DNA of 15,514 bases from assembly GCA_047973025.1 (NCBI GenBank), contig JBKEBE010000128.1, positions 1 to 15,514 of the forward strand, in the 5' to 3' direction. The translations under genes and the position numbers were made by a program. Source of the DNA: UPXZ01 sp047973025 (GTDB taxonomy: Bacteria; Bacteroidota; Bacteroidia; Bacteroidales; Paludibacteraceae). Position 1 is the stretch's first letter; each line of letters begins with the position of its first letter. The notes below the pieces were generated by a model. It saw nothing but the letters and a program-made list of their open reading frames with translations, was not told the DNA's origin and made no database searches. Below, piece after piece: positions 1 through 6,137 of this stretch.

Positions 1-41
1 GAACAGCAATAAATTTCGCATAATACTGTTTTTTTAGTTTG

Positions 42-755
42 TTAAAATGTCCATTTTGCACCAACCGTTGGGCATATCTTCATTCCTTGAATCGTACCGA
101 AATTGGTTGCAAACTCAATTTCGGAACCCAACGAAAAGTTAGGCGTAAAATTATACCAAAACTGGGGTTCGGATAGAAATACAAACCGGGTCTCGGTAGG
201 TGTAATGCTATTACCACTACCATCCGAAAAGTTCAAATTATCTTCTTTCCAGAAATCGGCAAAACCGGCTAAAGTCAACTTTTTTTCAAAAAAATCAAGT
301 GTCCACACGCCGGTTAGTTGAAATGAGTGGGGATTCTTCCCCTGAATGTATTTATACAATACCTTAAAATTAAGAAATTTACTGAAATCGTTACTGTGCC
401 AGCCATAGTCTAAGCCGGCAAGATACGCGTTGTCGATGGCAAAAGCTAAATTTCCGGTAGGAGCGGGAGAGGCAAGTAGTCCGCCATTGTACTCTATCTG
501 TGCGCTTAACGGACTTTTCCCTAACGTAAAGCAGCGAGCAATCTCCATGTAAGCAAGCGAAGGATGGTTTTCCTGATCCATATTGTAATCAAAATCTACA
601 AAAATAAATGTATTTCCCCATTTGTCTATCTTAAACATCTCGAACGTGGTCGTTACGTAATTACGCCCTTTTCCTAAGTCGTAATGCACTTGAAAATTTT
701 GCGAGGTTAGAAAAATAGGAATAAGAACCACGATACTGAATAATGTTCTACGCAT
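42..755 (-). CDS. DUF5020 family outer-membrane protein (Tsx-like barrel)
   Basis: The 237-residue product begins with a signal peptide: basic MRRT, a hydrophobic stretch to about residue 17, and likely cleavage near SQ-NF. The mature start, with the HYDLGKGR segment and then TTTFEMFKIDKWGNTFIFVD, is the conserved opening I recognise from DUF5020, a Bacteroidota family related to nucleoside-specific Tsx channels. The rest alternates aromatic and polar residues as in a beta-barrel, and the chain ends in KWTF, with the terminal aromatic residue typical of BAM-assembled barrels. It probably sits in the outer membrane as a small pore or structural barrel; the substrate is unknown. A TATCTTTG -7 box lies 28 bases before the start. 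The gene is transcribed alone; the gene upstream on the same strand is 543 bases away. Family assignment is fairly secure, function is not. Confidence 0.82.
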   Translation of the reverse strand: MRRTLFSIVVLIPIFLTSQNFQVHYDLGKGRNYVTTTFEMFKIDKWGNTFIFVDFDYNMDQENHPSLAYMEIARCFTLGKSPLSAQIEYNGGLLASPAPTGNLAFAIDNAYLAGLDYGWHSNDFSKFLNFKVLYKYIQGKNPHSFQLTGVWTLDFFEKKLTLAGFADFWKEDNLNFSDGSGNSITPTETRFVFLSEPQFWYNFTPNFSLGSEIEFATNFGTIQGMKICPTVGAKWTF

Positions 756-783
756 ATTTTTTTATGTTTTTAAGATTTAAATG

Positions 784-791
784 CAAAGATA
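784..791 (-). promoter_or_regulatory. Candidate -7 box for the DUF5020 gene
   Basis: On the minus strand this reads TATCTTTG, an exact match to the Bacteroidota -7 consensus TAnnTTTG, placed 28 bases before the ATG. I see no clear TTTG at the usual 19-20 base spacing upstream, so the -33 element is weak or absent. Confidence 0.5.
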
Positions 792-902
792 TTCTAAAAA
801 ATCAAGCGGGACTATTGATGCGTAGAATAATCCGGACAAATGAATCTCAACCGATTTTGACAATTTGTTTTTTGACGATGGGAATTTAACCACGTATCTG
901 CC

Positions 903-935
903 TTCTATTCAAATTTATGCAAAATTTGAATAGAA
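903..935. repeat. Perfect 14-bp inverted repeat, 5-nt loop
   Basis: TTCTATTCAAATTT (903-916) is followed by ATGCA and then its exact complement AAATTTGAATAGAA (922-935). Neither strand has a T run behind the stem, so it does not look like a standard intrinsic terminator. It lies about 110 bases upstream of the DUF5020 -7 box and about 85 bases before the plus-strand small-RNA promoter, so it could be an operator or an RNA hairpin. Confidence 0.7.
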
Positions 936-986
936 TTAAAACATAGTAAGAAAAAATCAATTTAACACTTAATCAAGGGGAAAGAC

Positions 987-1018
987 AAAAAAAACAGGTT
1001 GTACAACATGTTTTTTTT
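987..1018. repeat. Near-perfect palindrome around GTTGTACAAC with A/T flanks
   Basis: Eight A residues, then CAGGTTGT|ACAACATG, then a run of eleven T residues: a 32-bp palindrome with one mismatched pair. It abuts the -33 TTTG (1019-1022) of the candidate small-RNA promoter. It may be a protein-binding operator or a weak bidirectional terminator; folding alone does not decide. The core TTGTACAA recurs at 1114-1121. Confidence 0.5.
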
Positions 1019-1050
1019 TTTGTTAAACTTTGAAAAAAGTATTTACTTTG
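1019..1050 (+). promoter_or_regulatory. Candidate plus-strand promoter of a small RNA
   Basis: TTTG at 1019-1022, a 20-base spacer, then TTACTTTG at 1043-1050. This is one base off the TAnnTTTG -7 consensus with near-ideal spacing. Transcription would start near 1057 and run into the terminator at 1121, with no open reading frame between. Confidence 0.5.
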
Positions 1051-1056
1051 CATAAG

Positions 1057-1155
1057 AATAAACAACACAATCTTTTTTATACCTTAAGTAAAACTAATAC
1101 CTAATAACTAAATTTGTACAAGAGGGACTTTGTGAAAAGTCCCTTTTTGTGTTTT
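1057..1155 (+). ncRNA. Candidate small non-coding RNA, about 100 nt
   Basis: The interval is bounded by a Bacteroidota-type promoter and a strong intrinsic terminator on the plus strand, although both flanking genes lie on the minus strand. The sequence between is A/T-rich and full of stop codons, so it is unlikely to encode a peptide. The 5' end is inferred from the -7 box and is approximate. I cannot assign a family; Bacteroidota 6S-like and other short Bacteroidales RNA families should be considered. Confidence 0.45.
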
Positions 1156-1156
1156 T
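1121..1156 (+). terminator. Intrinsic terminator (9-bp stem, GTGA tetraloop)
   Basis: AGGGACTTT (1123-1131), loop GTGA (a GNRA type), AAAGTCCCT (1136-1144), then a T-rich tail (TTTT, GTG, TTTTTT) to 1156. The T tail follows the stem only on the plus strand, so it ends a plus-strand transcript, not that of the minus-strand genes around it. Confidence 0.8.
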
Positions 1157-1202
1157 TATAATTTATTATCCATTCTTATGAAAATCGTCGTCAAAAAGGC
1201 TG

Positions 1203-1210
1203 TACCTTTG
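1203..1210 (+). promoter_or_regulatory. Candidate -7 box of a second small plus-strand unit
   Basis: TACCTTTG, an exact TAnnTTTG match. No good TTTG is seen 19-20 bases upstream. A second hairpin with a T-rich tail follows 45 bases later, giving a compact promoter-to-terminator unit. Confidence 0.45.
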
Positions 1211-1216
1211 TGTCGT

Positions 1217-1287
1217 GATTTTTTCATAGTATTAGATTTAAGGTTAACAAAGATTGGTGGTCAGTGATGGTCGCCTTTCTTTATTTT
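1217..1287 (+). ncRNA. Candidate second small RNA or orphan leader, about 70 nt
   Basis: Downstream of the exact -7 box lies a short T-rich segment, then the stretch around 1223-1255 (CATAGTATTAG, then TTAAGGTTAACAAAGATTGG), then a hairpin with a T-rich tail. From memory this A/T-rich stretch resembles a leader that recurs in intergenic regions of Bacteroidales; that is recollection, not a search. There is no plus-strand gene after it, since the minus-strand ATP-grasp gene ends at 1299. It would therefore be an orphan small RNA or a leader left behind. Confidence 0.4.
1256..1287 (+). terminator. Probable intrinsic terminator of the second unit
   Basis: GGTGGTC (1256-1262) pairs fully with GGTCGCC (1269-1275) if three G-U pairs are allowed, with a 6-base loop, followed by TTTCTTTATTTT. 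The tail is on the plus strand only. It is weaker than the terminator at 1121. Confidence 0.55.
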
Positions 1288-1298
1288 AAATACTAATA

Positions 1299-4200
1299 TT
1301 AATGAGTCGATACGTCTCCCGGTTTCAGGACGACCCCTTTGTTTTTACGTCCATCTACTTTCACAATCAGCGACTTGTCAAACCGAATGTGTCTGATATA
1401 TTCCGATTCATAAATGGCTGGTTGTGCGTTTAGAAAATCCAGATCGTATGTGCCATCGCTTTGGAAAGGATTTATGGTAAAATAGGATACGCCGAACGAA
1501 GTCAAATTTTGAAAAAAGTGTGTTCCTTGACTTGGATCAATCCGGTAATTCGAAAGTCCGCTTTCTACGATCACTCTCGCGTTACTGATATGGGGCCATT
1601 TTACTGGAATGCCAAGCCAATGATCGCTTGAGCCCCATCTTCCGGGTCCAACCAATATGTATTTTCTGTCTTCTTCCAACAAAGCTTTGTTCACTTTTTC
1701 GATATCATACATGATTAGTTGGTTTTTGGCAGCGTTAAATGCTTCCGGCTTCACATACACGATGTCGCACAATTCGTTATAGATGCCATGTCCGAGTGCG
1801 TTGTTACACGTAATGATTGTGTTTTCGTCCGGAATAGCACCAATATCTTCGTTAATCATCTCCTTGCTATCCACGATGGGACGAATCTGAAGCAGATAAA
1901 ACGTATGAGTTGGGTTTTCGGAATAATCGAGATCGACCGTAAATTCAATCTCAATCGGACGTCCCATTTCGGACTGGGCGATACGGAGTACATGCCGTAG
2001 AATATCAGCCAAGGGAAAAGCGTTGTGTTGTAGGATATTGGCAAATGTAATCACTTTTCGCCCTTTTTCGAAGATGTTGTCGTAGATACGTTGATCTTGC
2101 GGATTAAAAGTGGATGCAATAAATTTTAAAGTTCCATCTTGCTCCGCATCTTGTACACGTATTTTCATCAGATTGAAACTGTCGTCAACTTGTGGGACAA
2201 AATTTGTTTCGCTTCCATCTAACGCGTAAAAGTAGGTTTGGGTCTCTCTGAGTGCCAGATCAAGTGTACTTGTCTGTAAAACACTATTTGGATGATGTGG
2301 CGAAAACCGCAACGTCATCCCCCCGTCCACGATATATTTTCCGAGTCCCATGGCTACATTGGCGATTCCTTCTTCCGCTTTTTCGGCTCCAAGCGGATAA
2401 AAATTGAGTGAACGAGCTACGCCCGAAAATGAAGGATAAAACCTGTTTCCGTAATAATTTCCACAGGTCTCTTGCAGAACAATTGCCATTTTTTCTTCAT
2501 CAATCACATTTTTCGTGGCTTTCATGTACGATTTGCTGGCAGAATAAAATACAGATGCGTAAACCGCCTTCACAGCTTCCGTAATCATCATCAGCATATT
2601 GGTTTTACTCGTTTTGTCATGGGGAACCATGTAGGTGGAGTAAATACCCGCGAAGGGTTGATAGTGTGAGTCTTCTAACAGACTTGAAGACCGGATGGCA
2701 ACCGGGGTGCTGACAGCGCCAATAAAAGCGTATAAATCGGCCACCACTTTTTGAGGAAGTCGAGCTTTTAAGAAATACTGCAGAATTTCTTCGTCAGGAA
2801 TCTCCGACAAAGCCATCGGATAAAGATTATTTTTTTCCATGAATTCAGCGAAAACATCCGTACAAAGCACTACGGTACGTGGAATTACCACTTCCGTATT
2901 TGGAAAATTATCCAAAAGATCGTTGGTCTTTATCATCGAATCGAGGAACGCCAATCCGCGCCCCTTGCCGCCCATTGACCCTTCCCCAATACGTGCAAAA
3001 TTAGAGTACTGGTCGAATCGTTCGCGCTGGAAGACAGCGACAACCCCCCGATTTTTTATGCGCCGGTAAGTAACAATGGCATCAAAAACAACCTGTCGAA
3101 CCTGACTCATATCCGTTTTTTCTTGTGCATCTACACCTATCCCGCGCAAAAACTCGGCTAACGGAAACATGGCGCGTGAATAGAGCCAATGCGAGAGATT
3201 ATTGCGGGAGACGTGGTAGTAAAGTGAATCGTCACTTACTTTGAAGATAATATCCTGTAGCTGACGTAGATTCTCGACGTGTGCTTCTTCTGCACCCGTC
3301 TTTGGATTGAGGAATACGAAATCGCCAAATCCGAAATTATAGGTAATCAAATCGCGAAGTGCGAGCATCGGTGTCCTTGAAAGTTTATGAACAAATGCCG
3401 CGTTTACCGAATCGGCAAGCGGATGGTTGTTTTCATCGGTCGATTGTACAATCAATGGAACAAACTGATCTTGTTTGCGAATCTCACGACACAATTTAAT
3501 TCCCGCCAAGGCATCTTTCTCTCCATCTTTCTGATAGCTTACATCTGTTATGACGCCAATCATGTTGTTTTTGTACTTTGTATAAATCAGCATGGCTTCT
3601 TCATAGCTTCGCGCCATCAGAATTTTCGGTCGTCCGCGCATGCGGAGCATCTGTTCATGTTCATTGAGCGCTTCGGTCATGAACGATCGCGATTGGATAA
3701 ACACATATTTATACAAATGCGGGAGTAAGGAAGAGTAGAACCGTATGGAATCTTCCACAAATAGGATTACCTGCACACCCACCGACTCGACATCTTCTTT
3801 CACATTCATCCGGTCTTCGATCAATTTTACGATTGCCAGCAGCAAATCGGAATTTCCCAACCAGCTGAATACGTAGTCGATCGCACTCAGATCTTCGTTG
3901 GAAATACGTTCGGATACTTGTTTTGAAAACGGTGTCAATACCACGATGGGGATATCTTTGTGAATCGTTTTTACTTTCTTTGCCCATTCAAAGGGATTGA
4001 TACTGTCGCCACTCGGCATTGAAATTATCAACTCGTAGTTGCGTTCATCCAGTTCCTTGATGGCTTCTTCTTCGGTACCGACTAATGTAAACCGCGGCGG
4101 ATACCGCAAATTGAGCGACACGTATTCGTTAAATATCTGTTCATCGACACGTCCGTCTTCTTCTAACGTGAAAGCATCATATTTGCTGGCAAGAAGGAGA

Positions 4201-4316
4201 ATATTGTAGATTCGATGACGCATTAAACTCGCAAAGGAAGTATCTTTGAAATAGAGTTTTTTTATACTATTGGTAAACATAGGGTTAATAGTTGGTGTTT
4301 GGAAATTTTCATTCAA
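1299..4316 (-). CDS. Receiver/PPDK-type ATP-grasp fusion protein (PEP/pyruvate-binding domain)
   Basis: 1005 residues. Residues about 75-170 form a degenerate receiver: the phospho-acceptor Asp is replaced (YELIISMPSGD) and the conserved Lys is missing. Residues about 182-325 form a second receiver with its key residues in place: E188/D189, acceptor D258 (GVITD), S292/T293 and K311. From about 440 to 815 lies the nucleotide-binding domain of PPDK/PEP synthase (PF01326 type): GGKG at 449-452, AIRSSS at 541-545, EIEF at 789-792 and the closing YLLQIRPI at 807-814. The last 190 residues carry a conserved GPGRWGSSDHWLG segment (890-902). I see no catalytic-His swivel domain and no PEP/pyruvate TIM barrel, so this is not a complete PEP synthase. 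It is probably cytoplasmic, using or sensing ATP under control of the second receiver. Met13 is an alternative start. The domain call is firm; the reaction is unknown. Confidence 0.85.
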   Translation of the reverse strand: MNENFQTPTINPMFTNSIKKLYFKDTSFASLMRHRIYNILLLASKYDAFTLEEDGRVDEQIFNEYVSLNLRYPPRFTLVGTEEEAIKELDERNYELIISMPSGDSINPFEWAKKVKTIHKDIPIVVLTPFSKQVSERISNEDLSAIDYVFSWLGNSDLLLAIVKLIEDRMNVKEDVESVGVQVILFVEDSIRFYSSLLPHLYKYVFIQSRSFMTEALNEHEQMLRMRGRPKILMARSYEEAMLIYTKYKNNMIGVITDVSYQKDGEKDALAGIKLCREIRKQDQFVPLIVQSTDENNHPLADSVNAAFVHKLSRTPMLALRDLITYNFGFGDFVFLNPKTGAEEAHVENLRQLQDIIFKVSDDSLYYHVSRNNLSHWLYSRAMFPLAEFLRGIGVDAQEKTDMSQVRQVVFDAIVTYRRIKNRGVVAVFQRERFDQYSNFARIGEGSMGGKGRGLAFLDSMIKTNDLLDNFPNTEVVIPRTVVLCTDVFAEFMEKNNLYPMALSEIPDEEILQYFLKARLPQKVVADLYAFIGAVSTPVAIRSSSLLEDSHYQPFAGIYSTYMVPHDKTSKTNMLMMITEAVKAVYASVFYSASKSYMKATKNVIDEEKMAIVLQETCGNYYGNRFYPSFSGVARSLNFYPLGAEKAEEGIANVAMGLGKYIVDGGMTLRFSPHHPNSVLQTSTLDLALRETQTYFYALDGSETNFVPQVDDSFNLMKIRVQDAEQDGTLKFIASTFNPQDQRIYDNIFEKGRKVITFANILQHNAFPLADILRHVLRIAQSEMGRPIEIEFTVDLDYSENPTHTFYLLQIRPIVDSKEMINEDIGAIPDENTIITCNNALGHGIYNELCDIVYVKPEAFNAAKNQLIMYDIEKVNKALLEEDRKYILVGPGRWGSSDHWLGIPVKWPHISNARVIVESGLSNYRIDPSQGTHFFQNLTSFGVSYFTINPFQSDGTYDLDFLNAQPAIYESEYIRHIRFDKSLIVKVDGRKNKGVVLKPGDVSTH

Positions 4317-4353
4317 AACTTTTCATCGCGAGCTCCGAAAGTAAGCAGTCATA

Positions 4354-4384
4354 CAAAAGTAGAAAAATTGTTTTAGAGTCCAAA
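4354..4384 (-). promoter_or_regulatory. Promoter of the receiver/ATP-grasp gene
   Basis: On the minus strand TTTG (4381-4384), exactly 19 bases, then TACTTTTG (4354-4361). This is a complete match to the Bacteroidota sigma factor consensus TTTG-N19-TAnnTTTG, 37 bases before the ATG. It is the best promoter in the window. Confidence 0.75.
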
Positions 4385-4478
4385 CAGAAAATTCAAATAG
4401 AAACACCCCAAGGACACATCAAACAATCTCATTCCAAAAATTTTTCGTTTAAAAAATATTTCCAAAAATTTTCTTCAA

Positions 4479-4486
4479 TATATTTG
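4479..4486 (+). promoter_or_regulatory. Possible -7 box for gdhA (long leader)
   Basis: TATATTTG fits TAnnTTTG, 187 bases before gdhA and upstream of the small leader ORF at 4546. No TTTG at the expected spacing. The local sequence is very A/T-rich, so a chance match is possible. Confidence 0.3.
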
Positions 4487-4545
4487 ATTATCACAAATAA
4501 AACGACTAATATTGCGACAAAAAACAGAATGAAAGGAGATTGAGC

Positions 4546-4608
4546 ATGGAACGAATAAAAAAACAGTTCTTCAGTCACAATCAGACCAGTTATTCCTTGA
4601 ATATCTAA
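4546..4608 (+). CDS. Possible 20-residue leader peptide upstream of gdhA
   Basis: ATG at 4546 is preceded by AAAGGAGA at 4532-4539, a strong Shine-Dalgarno sequence six bases before the start, which none of the larger genes here has. The ORF encodes MERIKKQFFSHNQTSYSLNI and stops at 4608, 65 bases before gdhA. It could regulate gdhA by translation through the leader, or be accidental; the size gives no statistical support by itself. Confidence 0.3.
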   Translation: MERIKKQFFSHNQTSYSLNI

Positions 4609-4673
4609 CGTTTTGCCACTTTACAGATGCAAAAATTAAAACCTGAAAATAACTATAAAACAAAAAAATTACC

Positions 4674-6008
4674 ATGAATCTGGAAAAAATAATGCAACAG
4701 CTCGAAGCCAAGCATCCCGGCGAACAAGAGTACCTGCAAGCAGTACGGGAAGTACTGATGACTATTGAAGACTTGTACAATCAGCATCCCGAGTTTGAAA
4801 AGGCAAAAATAGCCGAGCGAATGGTCGAACCCGACCGAATTTTCACGTTTAAAGTTCCTTGGGTGGACGATCGTGGCGATGTACAAGTCAATCTCGGTTA
4901 TCGTGTTCAATACAACAATGCCATAGGTCCTTACAAGGGAGGAATTCGTTTTCACCCTTCGGTCAATCTTTCTATTCTGAAATTTCTTGGATTTGAACAA
5001 ACCTTCAAAAACGCGCTTACTACACTTCCCATGGGTGGCGGTAAAGGCGGATCCGACTTCAATCCGAAAGGGAAATCAGACGGCGAAGTCATGCGTTTCT
5101 GCCAAGCTTTTATCACGGAGCTTTGGCAGTACATTGGCGAGAATACAGATATACCTGCCGGAGACATCGGCGTAGGAGCCCGCGAAGTGGGTTACATGTA
5201 CGGCATGTATCGCAAGTTGGCAAGGGTCAATACGGGTGTTCTTACCGGAAAAGGTTTGGAATATGGCGGTTCGTTGATACGTCCCGAAGCGACAGGCTTT
5301 GGTGGTATGTATTTCGTAAAACAAATGCTTGAAGCAGCAGGCGATACCATTTCTGGAAAAACCATCGCGTTATCCGGTTTTGGTAATGTGGCATGGGGAG
5401 CGGCTCTCAAAGCAACCGAAATGGGTGCTAAAGTCGTAACAATCTCCGGACCGGACGGGTATATTTACGATGAAGCCGGCATATCAGGCGAGAAAATTGA
5501 TTATATGCTTGAACTTCGATCCACATGCAACGACGTGGTAGAACCGTATTCCGAGATATTCAACGCTAAATTTGTCGCCGATCGCAAACCGTGGGAAGTT
5601 AAAGTGGATATCGCCATGCCATGCGCTACCCAAAACGAAATAAACGGGGAAGATGCCAAACACATCATTGCAAACGGTACGAAATACGTTGCGGAAGTGT
5701 CCAACATGGGTTGTACACCCGAAGCAATTGACTTATTCATCGAAAACAAAGTAGTTTATGGTCCGGGAAAAGCGGTTAACGCAGGTGGTGTAGCCACTTC
5801 CGGTTTGGAAATGACTCAGAATGCCATGCACATTTCGTGGCCCGCCGAAGAAGTTGACGCCAAACTACAGCAAATCATGACCGATATTCACACGCAGTGC
5901 GTAAATTACGGACGTGAAAACGATGGCTACATCAACTACATGAAAGGTGCTAATGTAGCCGGTTTCATGAAGGTAGCAAAAGCCATGCTGGCGCAAGGTG
6001 TGGTGTAA
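4674..6008 (+). CDS. gdhA: NADP-type glutamate dehydrogenase
   Basis: Catalyses reversible reductive amination of 2-oxoglutarate with ammonium to L-glutamate, in the cytoplasm; it links nitrogen assimilation to central carbon metabolism. At 444 residues it has the length of the hexameric bacterial GdhA class. Visible motifs: substrate-binding PYKGGIRFHP (K88), catalytic-site LPMGGGKGGSDFNPKG (K124), catalytic Asp in PAGDIGVG (D164), and a Rossmann loop SGFGNVAWGAA (234-244). The sequence after strand beta-2 (VVTISGPDG) has Ser rather than an acidic residue, as in NADP-using enzymes; dual NAD/NADP use, known for some Bacteroides enzymes, cannot be excluded. There is no Shine-Dalgarno. The gene stands alone, divergent from the ATP-grasp gene across 357 bases, and ends in an intrinsic terminator facing the convergent cydC. 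Confidence 0.97.
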   Translation: MNLEKIMQQLEAKHPGEQEYLQAVREVLMTIEDLYNQHPEFEKAKIAERMVEPDRIFTFKVPWVDDRGDVQVNLGYRVQYNNAIGPYKGGIRFHPSVNLSILKFLGFEQTFKNALTTLPMGGGKGGSDFNPKGKSDGEVMRFCQAFITELWQYIGENTDIPAGDIGVGAREVGYMYGMYRKLARVNTGVLTGKGLEYGGSLIRPEATGFGGMYFVKQMLEAAGDTISGKTIALSGFGNVAWGAALKATEMGAKVVTISGPDGYIYDEAGISGEKIDYMLELRSTCNDVVEPYSEIFNAKFVADRKPWEVKVDIAMPCATQNEINGEDAKHIIANGTKYVAEVSNMGCTPEAIDLFIENKVVYGPGKAVNAGGVATSGLEMTQNAMHISWPAEEVDAKLQQIMTDIHTQCVNYGRENDGYINYMKGANVAGFMKVAKAMLAQGVV

Positions 6009-6057
6009 GTAACCACGTTTCAATTTTTTAGAATTTCATTTTGTTTTATAAATCTGA

Positions 6058-6095
6058 AACGGCTTTGCAAGAAATTTTGCAGAGCCGTTTTTTTT
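6058..6095 (+). terminator. Intrinsic terminator of gdhA
   Basis: AACGGCTTTGCAA (6058-6070), a 6-base loop, then TTGCAGAGCCGTT (6077-6089): a 13-bp stem with one T-G pair, running directly into eight T residues (6088-6095). It starts 49 bases after the gdhA stop. On the minus strand there is no matching T tract, so cydC is not terminated as well. Confidence 0.92.
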
Positions 6096-6137
6096 AGGTC
6101 AAATTGTTATGCTCGATTAATCTCAAGCATCTGCAAC

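Noticed and set aside
1..41. Possible terminator AACAG...CTGTTTTTTT at the left edge
   Set aside because: Only a 5-bp stem with a long loop; the window starts one base before it and no plus-strand gene can be seen.
3709..3987. 92-codon minus-strand ORF inside the ATP-grasp gene
   Set aside because: An alternative frame within the receiver region, which is conserved in the main frame; no domain resemblance.
4292..4543. 83-codon plus-strand ORF over the start of the ATP-grasp gene
   Set aside because: It overlaps the 5' end and exact-match promoter of the minus-strand gene, is Lys/Ser-rich as expected from A/T-rich DNA, and resembles no family.
4606..4615. TAACGTTTTG as the gdhA -7 box
   Set aside because: Spacing inside the motif is wrong for TAnnTTTG and no TTTG lies at the right distance upstream.
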